A stretch of 64,000 nucleotides of DNA from Clostridiales bacterium. Its GTDB lineage: Bacteria; Bacillota; Clostridia; Oscillospirales; Ruminococcaceae. Below are positions 1-11,227 of the stretch, piece by piece. The notes under the pieces are model-generated. The model was not told where the DNA came from and did no database searches. It saw only the letters and a program-made list of their open reading frames with translations. The position numbers and the translations under genes are program-made. The stretch covers positions 6,619 through 70,618 of the forward strand of contig JAHZAY010000013.1 of assembly GCA_019423685.1 (NCBI GenBank). The letters are read 5' to 3'. Positions within the stretch are counted from its first letter, which is position 1. Each line of letters begins with the position of its first letter.

Positions 1-368
1 AAGCGGGAGATCCCATATTGACGTTGCAGCTGCAAAATCATTGCAGCCGCAGCCTCCTGCGCATATCCCTTGCCGTGCCACTGCCGGTGGAAGAGATAGC
101 CAAGCTCTCTCTCATCCTCACAATTCTCTTCTGCAGGAAAACAGAGATATCCGATTACCCTACTGTGATCGCGCAGACAAACCGAATAGAAGAATCCACT
201 CTCAGACCAGATGCGCACCTGCTGCCTTACCTTTTCCTCGCTTGTTGGCAGCGGGTAGTCATAGGCAGCAGCGGGAGATGCTGAAAAATCCTCAAAAATG
301 CTCAGAATGTCCCGCCATTCCTCCGGCCTCATGGGGTGCATTTGAAGCCGTTGCGTTAAGATTTCCAC
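1..368 (-). CDS. GNAT acetyltransferase, C-terminus beyond window
   Basis: About 122 codons are open on the minus strand and run off the left edge, so the C-terminus is missing. The GTG start at 368 is chosen because an AAGGAG site lies 7 bases upstream. The readable part contains IGYLCF, then ELGYLF, then WHGKGYAQEAA near its end. The last resembles the RxxGxGxA/G acetyl-CoA-binding loop of the RimJ/RimL-type (Acetyltransf_3) branch of the GNAT superfamily. These enzymes move an acetyl group from acetyl-CoA to an amine; the substrate cannot be told here. It lies downstream of nifJ on the same strand, but a strong terminator separates them, so it is probably its own transcription unit or reached only by read-through. 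Confidence 0.75.
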   Translation of the reverse strand, partial: MEILTQRLQMHPMRPEEWRDILSIFEDFSASPAAAYDYPLPTSEEKVRQQVRIWSESGFFYSVCLRDHSRVIGYLCFPAEENCEDERELGYLFHRQWHGKGYAQEAAAAMILQLQRQYGISR

Positions 369-387
369 CTTTTTCTCCTTTCACGGT

Positions 388-428
388 TAAAAAAATGCAG
401 CGGCAAAACAGATGTTTTGCCGCTGCAT
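388..428 (-). terminator. Rho-independent terminator of nifJ
   Basis: A perfect 16-base inverted repeat (395-410 and 413-428) has a 2-base centre. On the minus strand it is followed by a run of T at 394-388. It sits 30 bases after the nifJ stop. Confidence 0.9.
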
Positions 429-458
429 CAAACAGTTAATCGAAACTATTTTGCCGCA

Positions 459-4001
<3,543 letters not shown>

Positions 4002-4073
4002 TTTGTATTATTCCTCCTTGATAGGTTTAGATGGATGTTATGTACTAGCATATCACACATACCTACTTTATAA

Positions 4074-4102
4074 AGTTTAGCATTTTTTGCCGTTATTGTA
4101 AA
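4074..4102 (-). promoter_or_regulatory. Sigma-A promoter of nifJ
   Basis: On the minus strand TTTACA (4102-4097) and TAAACT (4079-4074) are 17 bases apart, about 70 bases upstream of the nifJ start. Confidence 0.6.
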
Positions 4103-4406
4103 GGGACAAAGTGCGCAACTTCTCTTGCAACTGCTATACTTTTTTAACAGTTTTACCATATACGGCTGCCTTCCCTTATGCTGTTTTCGTAACATTTCTG
4201 TCTCTTTTGTGAAAAGGGACAATTTTGGCCCATATGCTCTCTGTAAAATGTCCGGCCGCGACCGCAGCACACCATTTTTGTACCGCAAAATATAAGCCGA
4301 ACGCGATCGGCTTTGATTTGTCCCGATTTTCATCAAAAGGAAAAGCGCCCTTGGCCGACGCGACCCACAGCGGGCAAAATCGCCTTTTTTGCCGCCAAAT
4401 GGGAAA

Positions 4407-4435
4407 TTGACAAGGCGGCTCAATTTGTGTATAGT
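4407..4435 (+). promoter_or_regulatory. Sigma-A promoter of the CBS-domain membrane protein
   Basis: TTGACA and TATAGT are separated by 17 bases, about 100 bases upstream of the gene starting at 4534. The 530-base gap 4002-4533 holds this and the nifJ promoter; I see no gene in it. Confidence 0.75.
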
Positions 4436-4533
4436 ATTAAAAAGTATGATGGATTTTTCTAGTCCTAAATAAGAAGGTTCCGCATACGACGTATATTCAC
4501 CATCATTTTAACTTACAAGAAAAGGAGATCGAA

Positions 4534-5889
4534 ATGGACCCTGACAGTAACAGTATTCTTTTGCAACTGGTAATTCTTTTTGTACTCATCGCAATCAACG
4601 CCTTCTTTGCCATGAGCGAGATCGCAATCGTAACCTTTAACGACAACAAGCTCAAGAAGATGGCCGAGGAAGGAAATAAGCGCGCCGCTACCCTCTATAA
4701 GATGGTACAGCAGCCCTCCAAGTTCCTTTCCACCATTCAGATCGGCGTCACCCTCGCAGGCTTTTTGGCCGCCGGTTCCGCTGCTGAACAGTTTGCCGGC
4801 CCTGTCGCCAAGAGTATGGGCCCGGTTATTCCGTACTCGGTAGCCGAACCCATCGCGCTGTTGATCATCACCCTGATCCTTTCTTACTTTAACCTGGTTC
4901 TCGGTGAGCTGGTTCCAAAGCGCATCGCCATGCACAACCCTGAAAAGGTCTCGTTGGCCGTGGCCCCCATCATCCATGGCGTCTTTATCGTGGTAAAACC
5001 GCTGGTCGCCGTGCTGTCGATCAGCACCAACGCCATCCTGCACCTGATTCATATCAGCCCCGAAGACCAGCCTGAGCAGGTCACCGAGGAAGAAATCCGC
5101 ATGATGGTCGATGTCGGCAACGAGGAAGGCTCGATTGAAAAGAGCGAGGCGGACATGATCGACAACATCTTTGAGTTCGATGACATCACCGTCGAGGATG
5201 TCATGACCCACCGCACCGATATCGCCGCTGTAGAAAACACCGCCACCGTCATGGATGTCATCCGACTGGCCATCGATGAGGGCTTCTCCCGCATCCCGGT
5301 TTATAAGGAAGATATCGACGACATCATCGGCATTGTCTACGCTAAAGATATGCTGCGCTGCATCAACGAAACCCCGGCCGAAATTGCAGATCAGCCCATC
5401 ACTTCCTTTATCCGCCCGGCAATCTTTGTCCCGGAATCCAATCGCTGCTCCGACCTGTTTAAGACCTTTAAGGAGAAAAAGACACAGATTGCCATCGTCG
5501 TGGATGAATACGGCGGCACCTCGGGATTGGTCACTATGGAGGATCTGCTGGAATCGATCGTCGGCAATATGGAGGATGAGTACGACCAGGAAGAGGAAGA
5601 ATACCAGAAGGTCTCCGAAAATATCTATATCCTGGATGGCTCCATGTCTGTGGAGGACGTCGAAGAGCTGCTCGGCTGCAACCTCGGCCCTGAGGAAGAC
5701 TACGACACCATCAGCGGCCTGATCACCGATAAGCTCGACCGCATCCCCGGCAAGGACGAACACCCTGTCGTGCGCGTCCACAACGTCGAGTTCACCGTAC
5801 TGGATACCGAAGAGCGCCGCATCGCAAGGCTGCGCGCCGATGTCCTTCCGGACGAAACCACCTCTGAAGAATCGGACGACGAAAAGTAA
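4534..5889 (+). CDS. CNNM/CorC (HlyC-type) membrane protein with CBS domains
   Basis: The 451-residue protein has the standard order of the hemolysin-C/CorC (YhdP, MpfA) family. An N-terminal DUF21/CNNM membrane domain (about residues 1-200) has a long first helix and the LGELVPKRIAMHNPE motif. A CBS pair follows (about 210-335; VEDVMTHRTDI, then IVVDEYGGTSGLVTMEDLLE). A C-terminal CorC_HlyC transporter-associated domain (about 350-440) has the acidic link EDEYDQEEEE. Characterised relatives export magnesium or sense divalent cations, despite the hemolysin label; export of Mg2+ or a similar ion is inference here. An AAAAGGAG site precedes the ATG. The gene is flanked by its own promoter and terminator. 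Confidence 0.92.
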   Translation: MDPDSNSILLQLVILFVLIAINAFFAMSEIAIVTFNDNKLKKMAEEGNKRAATLYKMVQQPSKFLSTIQIGVTLAGFLAAGSAAEQFAGPVAKSMGPVIPYSVAEPIALLIITLILSYFNLVLGELVPKRIAMHNPEKVSLAVAPIIHGVFIVVKPLVAVLSISTNAILHLIHISPEDQPEQVTEEEIRMMVDVGNEEGSIEKSEADMIDNIFEFDDITVEDVMTHRTDIAAVENTATVMDVIRLAIDEGFSRIPVYKEDIDDIIGIVYAKDMLRCINETPAEIADQPITSFIRPAIFVPESNRCSDLFKTFKEKKTQIAIVVDEYGGTSGLVTMEDLLESIVGNMEDEYDQEEEEYQKVSENIYILDGSMSVEDVEELLGCNLGPEEDYDTISGLITDKLDRIPGKDEHPVVRVHNVEFTVLDTEERRIARLRADVLPDETTSEESDDEK

Positions 5890-5903
5890 ATAAATCTTTC
5901 CTT

Positions 5904-5934
5904 GGGCTTCGGGTTTTCCCGAAGCCCTTTTTTT
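5904..5934 (+). terminator. Terminator of the CBS-domain gene
   Basis: A perfect 10-bp stem (GGGCTTCGGG / CCCGAAGCCC) with a TTTT loop is followed by seven T, 15 bases after the stop codon. Confidence 0.95.
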
Positions 5935-5960
5935 GATCTCTCTTTGCTTCAGAAAGGGAC

Positions 5961-5989
5961 TTGATTTTATACCTTTTTTGTATTATAAT
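5961..5989 (+). promoter_or_regulatory. Promoter of the DUF1858 selenoprotein
   Basis: TTGATT and TATAAT are 17 bases apart, ending about 60 bases before the start codon. With the terminator at 6279 it makes the small gene an independent unit. Confidence 0.8.
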
Positions 5990-6050
5990 GTGGCTGTATG
6001 ATCGTGTAAAATCGTTGGCATACTAATAATCAAAAAGAAAGGAGGAAAAT

Positions 6051-6254
6051 ATGATGGCATTTACCGTTACGAAGGATACCGTCATCGGCGATATTCTCAA
6101 CTACGATAGCAGCCTGGCTGAGATCTTCTTTGCTGCTGGCATGCATTGCGTAGGCTGACCGGCCTCCCGCGGCGAAACAATCGAAGAAGCCGCTATGGTC
6201 CACGGTGTGGACTGGGCCCCAATTGTAACCGCTTTAAGAGCGCGTGTTCAATAA
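6051..6254 (+). CDS. DUF1858 selenoprotein (TGA read as Sec)
   Basis: If the TGA at 6156-6158 is read as selenocysteine, one 67-residue protein results. Before the TGA it reads as a DUF1858 N-terminus (KDTVIGDIL, then LAEIFFAAGMHCVG). After it, still in frame, it continues with PASRGETIEEAAMVHGVD and ends at TAA 6252. Known family members have C-x-G-C at the centre; here the second Cys is Sec (HCVGU). A GGAGG site precedes two adjacent ATGs (6051, 6054); either may be used. It has its own promoter and terminator. The same window encodes SelA, SelB, SelD and tRNA-Sec, so decoding is expected. DUF1858 is a short helical domain, also found fused to redox proteins; the molecular role is unknown. 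A Cys/Sec pair suggests thiol-selenol redox or metal binding (inference). A pseudogene is unlikely because similarity runs through the TGA. Confidence 0.9.
6156..6193 (+). promoter_or_regulatory. Sec codon and putative SECIS of the DUF1858 gene
   Basis: After the TGA (6156-6158), GCGGC (6169-6173) pairs with GCCGC (6189-6193) around a 15-base loop that begins with G. The loop begins 15 bases after the TGA, near the spacing known for bacterial SECIS elements bound by SelB. The stem is short, so the exact fold is uncertain. Confidence 0.55.
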
Positions 6255-6278
6255 ATGAGAGTTTGAAGATGAAAAAAA

Positions 6279-6313
6279 GAGTCCGATTGCTGGTGCAGTC
6301 GGACTCTTTTTTT
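6279..6313. terminator. Bidirectional terminator between selenoprotein and sortase genes
   Basis: A 12-bp stem with one G-T pair (6279-6290 / 6295-6306) has a TGGT loop. Seven T follow on the plus side and seven A precede it, so it can end both convergent genes. Confidence 0.93.
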
Positions 6314-6317
6314 GCTT

Positions 6318-7205
6318 TTATTCTACAGCCTTTTTGTCTGCGTTGACCGTCAGGGAAGCGGTTGCCTGCAATGCAGCATCCTCCTCCACAAGCTTTGCCA
6401 TCACAACAAAACGCACGTCGTCTCTCCTGCCGTACTTGTACGAACAGGTCGAGAGGGTGAGGATCTTGTCTGTTGGACTTACCTGTACATCGTAGTCGTA
6501 TTCCGATCGGTCGCGCGCCTCGGTGATGATGTTCATCAGCTGCGCGTCGGTAATCTCCCCCTGGCTGGGGTCACGGTAGTCCTTGTTGATGCGGATGTAG
6601 TCAAAATCGGTGGTGGTGTAGAACACCGCAAATACCTGCCAAACCATGTCGTCGGAGGTGTTTTCCCCATTTTCGGCGGCATCCCCCGCAATCGAGAAAT
6701 AGACGTATGGGTGGTTGCGGGCAAAATCCTGATCGGTAAAGTGGAACAGCTGGCTGAAACGCTCGCCGTTCATGTCGTCGTCATAGTGGACGTTGTGTCC
6801 ATAGATGACGGTGTTCTTGGAGAGCTCCTCCCTGCCGGTAAAGTTGCACTCGTAGTCGGCAAAGAAGGTGCCGGTCCAACTGTATTCGCCCCATTCGTTC
6901 AGGCGCTCGTACTTGGTATTGTTTTCGGCCTGTACCACCGCTCCGTCAATCTCGGTGTCGTCAATGCGCAGCCAACCAATAATCTCGTCGTTTTTAGCTT
7001 TTGCATCTGCAATCTGTGCCTGTAAAGAAGGTGGGTCCACCTCGCTGGTTTCCTGCACTTGGTCCTCCTGTTGTGGCTCCTCCTGCTGCTCTTGCTGCAC
7101 CGGCTGCGGCTCTTGGGGCTCCTGCTCCTCCTTGCCGCATCCCACTGCAAACAACATCAAAGCGGTCAACAGGATGGCCGCAGTATATCTGAGCGTTTTT
7201 CCCAT
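6318..7205 (-). CDS. Class B-like sortase with lipoprotein signal
   Basis: The 295-residue protein has the sortase B fold signatures: GWLRIDDTEIDGAVVQ, the catalytic His in VIYGHN (about 135), the catalytic Cys in LSTCSY (about 253) and the Arg in RFVVMAK (about 263). Sortases join sorting-signal proteins to the peptidoglycan or to each other outside the cell. The ATG at 7205 is chosen because AAAGGAG lies 7 bases before it. The N-terminus is a lipoprotein signal: a hydrophobic helix ending in FAVGC with Cys23, then a Q/E-rich linker (about 26-55). Most class B sortases instead keep an uncleaved membrane anchor. No sorting-signal substrate (NPQTN or LPXTG type) is encoded nearby. It could share a transcript with nothing upstream; pyruvate kinase ends 64 bases before it. 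Confidence 0.9.
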   Translation of the reverse strand: MGKTLRYTAAILLTALMLFAVGCGKEEQEPQEPQPVQQEQQEEPQQEDQVQETSEVDPPSLQAQIADAKAKNDEIIGWLRIDDTEIDGAVVQAENNTKYERLNEWGEYSWTGTFFADYECNFTGREELSKNTVIYGHNVHYDDDMNGERFSQLFHFTDQDFARNHPYVYFSIAGDAAENGENTSDDMVWQVFAVFYTTTDFDYIRINKDYRDPSQGEITDAQLMNIITEARDRSEYDYDVQVSPTDKILTLSTCSYKYGRRDDVRFVVMAKLVEEDAALQATASLTVNADKKAVE

Positions 7206-7268
7206 ATCAGGACTCCTTTCCGAGGTTTTCTTCTCCCCCTTTCCAGGCATCAATTCCAGGGGTATTTT

Positions 7269-9017
7269 TTATTCGTTTGTGAGGTTGCAGACAATTCCTT
7301 TGCCCGCATCCAACAGGATCGAGGTGCCGTTGCGCAAAATCTGGGTGCAGTCCTTAGCCCCGACAATGACCGGAATGTTCAGCGCCAGACCGACAATAGC
7401 TGCGTGGGAATTTAATCCCGGCTGCGCAGTGATGATTCCGGAAGCCTTCTTCATAATGTCTAACAGCGCGTTGGTGGTGCTGTCGATGACCAGGATATCC
7501 CCGTCTTTAAAATTTTGCAGCGCTTCACGCTCGCTTTTGGCGACACACACGCCTGCCTTGACGTTGCCGTCTCCAATTCCCTGTCCGTGCAGGATGACGT
7601 CGCCGACCGTCTGCACCTTGAGCAGATTGGTGGTTCCCGGAACGCCCAGCGGCACACCGGCAGTCAGAACAACCAGATCGCCGTCCTTGACTAAGCCACA
7701 TTCTTTAGAACGGGCAATGGCGTGTTTAAACAGCGCATCCTCGGTGTTCTGCTCCTCGCAAAGTACCGGCATAACACCCCAGGACATGCTCAGGTGGCGG
7801 TAGGTAGCCATCTGGGTGGTGCATCCGATAATCGGCATCTGCGGGCGGTACTTGCTGATCATCCGGGCAGTCTGACCGGACTGGGTAACGGTGATGATGG
7901 CGCTGGCCTCCAGGTCATAAGCAGCCGAGCAGGTCGCATGGGAAATCGCATTGGTAACGTCGCGGTTCTGTGTGCTGTCGTATTCGCGGAAGCGGCGGCG
8001 ATAGTTGATGTCCTCCTCGGTGCGCTCGGCAATGCGCGCCATCGTCTTTACCGACTCCACTGGATATTTTCCAGCAGCTGTCTCGCCGGAAAGCATGATG
8101 ACACTGGTGCCGTCATAGATGGCGTTGGCAACGTCGGTGGCCTCCGCTCTGGTCGGGCGCGGATGGCTAATCATGCTGTCGAGCATCTGGGTTGCTGTGA
8201 TGACATATTTGCCGCTGTTGTATACCCGGCGGATAATCATCTTCTGAATAACCGGCACATCCTCCAGCGGGATCTCGACGCCCATGTCGCCGCGGGCAAT
8301 CATGATGCCGTCGGATACGCGCAGAATCTCGTCGATGTTGTTGACGCCCTGTGCGTTTTCAATCTTTGCAATGATCTTGATGGTGTTGCAGCCGTTTTCC
8401 TCGAGGATTTCCCGAATTTGCAGGATGTCCTGTGCGCAGCGGGTAAAGGAAGCCGCGATAAAGTCAAAGCCTGCCTCAATACCAAACTTGATGTCGTCGC
8501 GGTCTTTGTCGCTCAAATACGGCATCGACAGCTCAACATTTGGCACGTTGACACCTTTGCGGTCGGAGATCGGGCCGCCGTTTTGTACTACGCACGCAAT
8601 CTCCTTGTCGGTGACCTTCTGTACCTTCAGCTCAATCAGGCCATCGTCGATGAGGATGCGGTCGCCCTCCGAAACATCCTTCGGCAGATCCTTAAAGCTG
8701 ACCGAAGCGCGGGTGTTGTCGCCGACAATCTCCTCGCTGGTCAGGGTAAAGGGATCTCCCTCCTTGAGGATCGCCTTTCCTCCTTCAATTTTGCCCAGAC
8801 GAATTTCCGGGCCTTTGGTATCCAGCAGCGCGCCCAGGGAAACGTCCATCTCTTCGCGCAGCTTTTTAATCAACTTTAATCTCTTCAGATGTTCCTCATG
8901 CGAGCCGTGGGAAAAGTTGAAGCGGGCAACATTCATGCCGGCCTCGATCATCTCCCTTAAAACTTCCTCGCTTTCACTGGCAGGACCCAGTGTGCAGATA
9001 ATTTTGGTCTTTCTCAT
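7269..9017 (-). CDS. pyk: Pyruvate kinase with C-terminal PEP-utiliser domain
   Basis: The 582-residue enzyme converts phosphoenolpyruvate and ADP to pyruvate and ATP at the end of glycolysis. It opens with RKTKIICTLGPAS, typical of the family. The barrel contains DTKGPEIR (about 65) and the Mg/K-site region ITATQMLDSM with RPTRAEATDVANA (about 273-300). The allosteric C domain follows. An extra C-terminal phosphohistidine-like domain, seen in Bacillus and many Clostridia, has GIITAQPGLNSHAAIVG with a His near 537. This explains the length above the usual 470 residues. An AAAGGAG site precedes the ATG, and a good promoter lies upstream. It feeds pyruvate to the NifJ reaction encoded 4 kb away. 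Confidence 0.97.
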   Translation of the reverse strand: MRKTKIICTLGPASESEEVLREMIEAGMNVARFNFSHGSHEEHLKRLKLIKKLREEMDVSLGALLDTKGPEIRLGKIEGGKAILKEGDPFTLTSEEIVGDNTRASVSFKDLPKDVSEGDRILIDDGLIELKVQKVTDKEIACVVQNGGPISDRKGVNVPNVELSMPYLSDKDRDDIKFGIEAGFDFIAASFTRCAQDILQIREILEENGCNTIKIIAKIENAQGVNNIDEILRVSDGIMIARGDMGVEIPLEDVPVIQKMIIRRVYNSGKYVITATQMLDSMISHPRPTRAEATDVANAIYDGTSVIMLSGETAAGKYPVESVKTMARIAERTEEDINYRRRFREYDSTQNRDVTNAISHATCSAAYDLEASAIITVTQSGQTARMISKYRPQMPIIGCTTQMATYRHLSMSWGVMPVLCEEQNTEDALFKHAIARSKECGLVKDGDLVVLTAGVPLGVPGTTNLLKVQTVGDVILHGQGIGDGNVKAGVCVAKSEREALQNFKDGDILVIDSTTNALLDIMKKASGIITAQPGLNSHAAIVGLALNIPVIVGAKDCTQILRNGTSILLDAGKGIVCNLTNE

Positions 9018-9082
9018 ACGGAGAACACTCCTTTACTAGCTGGTTCTTCTAGGTTTTATTACACAATATTTCCCCTACTAAA

Positions 9083-9111
9083 ACTATATCTTACAATGGG
9101 GCCAAAATCAA
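9083..9111 (-). promoter_or_regulatory. Promoter of pyk
   Basis: On the minus strand TTGATT (9111-9106) and TATAGT (9088-9083) have a 17-base spacer, about 65 bases upstream of the pyruvate kinase start. Confidence 0.7.
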
Positions 9112-9222
9112 TCTGTTCACCAAACAAATTGTGCATTTTTCTAAGAATTTACAGATTTTAAGGGCAGAGAAGGATAATTTTTTAACAGTCTTGTATAGCA
9201 CCTTTTGTACTATTTTGTCCAT

Positions 9223-9262
9223 AAAAAAGCCCGGGGCGTTTTCTTTTTAAAACGTCCCGGGC
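9223..9262 (-). terminator. Terminator of htrA
   Basis: A 14-bp stem with one G-T pair (9229-9242 / 9249-9262) and a six-base loop is followed on the minus strand by six T. Confidence 0.93.
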
Positions 9263-9293
9263 AGTGGGCCTTTCTTTTTCAGCTGCAACCGGG

Positions 9294-10994
9294 CTAGTTA
9301 AACAGCCAATTCCAAAGGATGTTGCTGTCGTTCTGCTGCTGTTGCTGCTGTTGCTGTTGCTGCTGCTGTTCACTCTGCTGATTCTGCTCGGTCTGAGTGG
9401 AGCTGTCGGATGGAGCTCCAGCCTCTGCCAAGGTCAATTGCATGGTCAGTTCCTGACTCTTGCCCTGCGCGCTCTGACGGTATACAGTCAGGGTAATGGT
9501 ATCGCCCGGCTTGTGCTCTTCCAAAATCTGGTTGAGTACTTCCTGGGAGCTCAGGCTCTCACCATCAATTTCGGTAATGATATCGCCTGGAACAAGGCCG
9601 GCTTCTTCTGCAGGAGAACCACTCTCAACCGATACAACGCCGACGCCCGGTACATAACCGTAGATTGCTGCATAGGTATTATCAATCATCTGCATGGTGA
9701 TGCCCATAACGACTCTGCCACGGACATAACCGTACTGGATCAGATCGTTGATGACTGGCTGTGCCTCGTTGATGGAGATGGCAAATCCAATTCCTTCATA
9801 TTCGGTCGCCGCAATCTTCTGAGAGTTGATGCCGATAACCTGGCCGTAGGTGTTGACCAGTGCGCCGCCGGAGTTGCCTGGGTTGATCGCTGCATCGGTC
9901 TGGATGCAATCGATGGTGTTGCCGGTTGTAGTGGTAATTGGGCGGTTAATTGCCGAAACATAACCGACTGTGACGGTACCTGCCAGCTCCAATCCACCCG
10001 GGTTGCCGATCGCAATAACCTGCTCGCCGATCTTCATCTGATCCGAGTTGCCAAACTCTGCTGGGGTCAGGCCGGTTGCCTCAATCTTCAAAACTGCAAG
10101 GTCGGTCTTTTCATCGGAACCAACGACCGTTGCGTTGTATTCGCTGTCGTCCTGCAGCACAACCTTGATGCTGCTTGCGCCATCGATTACATGTGCGTTG
10201 GTGACGATGTAACCGTCTGCGCTGACGATGATGCCGGAGCCCTGGCTCTGCTCACCGCCAAAGATGCTCTGCTGGCTCTGGATGTATCCGACAATTCCAA
10301 CGGTGGACGGCAAAACCTTTTCAGCGCGCTCGGTGATGGTCAGCTCGCCTTCCGAAAGATCAACCGACGCATTGGAATCGCTGGTGGACGGTTTATCGTT
10401 GAGAACCAGTGTGCTGGACGATGGGTCCGAATCCTCGGTGCCGTCGATGTTGGCCTCCGCACTGGTGGTCTCCTGCTGACCGGCGATCAGAGCATAGGTT
10501 CCATATCCTGCCATACCCAAAACGCCGACACACAGGATGCAGCACATGATGCCGGCAAAGACCTTTAAGCCTTTGTTCTTCTTTTTGCCGGCCTTCTTTG
10601 GCCGCTGCTGATAATCCTCATAGTTCCATTTATATTGATCGCCATGTGTATGGCCATCACCCTCTTGCTGCTGGGCAGCTGCACCGGATTCGCTGTAGCT
10701 GTACCGGCTGTTGTATGCACCCTGCTGCGCATGCTCGTGATGTTCCTGCTTTTCGCCGCTGGACTGCGGACCGGAGCGGTACCAACCTTCGCCATTTGGC
10801 TGGCCGGACACTTCTTTGCCGTCCTGCTTTTGGGCACCAGCTGCATTTTTATCGGAGAAAACCCATCCGCTGTTTTCCTTGTTCTGCTGGTCCTGCTGCT
10901 GGGCAGAACCCTCAGCCGGCTGTGCGTTCGCATTCTCCTGCTGGTTCTCGTTGTCCTGCGGTCCTACGCCGCCCTCATATTTCTTTTCATCCAT
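9294..10994 (-). CDS. HtrA/DegP-type serine protease, membrane anchored
   Basis: The 566-residue protein is a membrane-tethered HtrA quality-control protease. A long Q/N/E/G-rich cytoplasmic N-terminus (1-140) is followed by one membrane helix (about 143-170), an S/D linker, the trypsin-like domain and one PDZ domain (about 430-520). The catalytic triad is visible: His near 268 (VTNAHVIDG), Asp near 297 (KTDLAVLK) and Ser near 375 (NPGNSGGALV). The protease domain therefore faces outside, where such enzymes degrade misfolded exported proteins. The C-terminus is unusual: after the PDZ comes a run of about 12 glutamines and then NDSNILWNWLFN. A GGGAGG site precedes the ATG. The two-component genes on the same strand lie upstream beyond a terminator; regulation by them is possible but not shown. 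Confidence 0.95.
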   Translation of the reverse strand: MDEKKYEGGVGPQDNENQQENANAQPAEGSAQQQDQQNKENSGWVFSDKNAAGAQKQDGKEVSGQPNGEGWYRSGPQSSGEKQEHHEHAQQGAYNSRYSYSESGAAAQQQEGDGHTHGDQYKWNYEDYQQRPKKAGKKKNKGLKVFAGIMCCILCVGVLGMAGYGTYALIAGQQETTSAEANIDGTEDSDPSSSTLVLNDKPSTSDSNASVDLSEGELTITERAEKVLPSTVGIVGYIQSQQSIFGGEQSQGSGIIVSADGYIVTNAHVIDGASSIKVVLQDDSEYNATVVGSDEKTDLAVLKIEATGLTPAEFGNSDQMKIGEQVIAIGNPGGLELAGTVTVGYVSAINRPITTTTGNTIDCIQTDAAINPGNSGGALVNTYGQVIGINSQKIAATEYEGIGFAISINEAQPVINDLIQYGYVRGRVVMGITMQMIDNTYAAIYGYVPGVGVVSVESGSPAEEAGLVPGDIITEIDGESLSSQEVLNQILEEHKPGDTITLTVYRQSAQGKSQELTMQLTLAEAGAPSDSSTQTEQNQQSEQQQQQQQQQQQQNDSNILWNWLFN

Positions 10995-11134
10995 ATAGAA
11001 AACCTCCCTGTACCCGGCGTCATAACACCTCTTGCCGGATCACTGTGTTTTTTGCTTTTCACGTTTTTTATTATAGCTTCAATTTATGAAAATAAATGAA
11101 ACAAGACTTAAACTGTTTCATACTTTTTTCTGCT

Positions 11135-11173
11135 AAAAGGATGAACAAAAAATTGATTTTTGTTCATCCTTTT
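11135..11173 (-). terminator. Terminator of the two-component operon
   Basis: A perfect 13-bp stem (11139-11151 / 11157-11169) is flanked by AAAA and TTTTT, so it works on the minus strand after the kinase and could act both ways. Confidence 0.88.
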
Positions 11174-11227
11174 TCCTATTTGTATTATCTTTTCTAAAAT
11201 TTACAATTCTTGGATAATCGCCAACCG

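Noticed and set aside
6051..6158. DUF1858 gene as a nonsense-mutated pseudogene
   Set aside because: The protein stays conserved in frame after the TGA, the TGA replaces a redox Cys, and the Sec machinery is encoded nearby.
9264..10568. A 434-codon plus-strand frame starting with a leucine-rich run
   Set aside because: It is antisense to htrA; the leucine run is the reverse reading of the glutamine tract.
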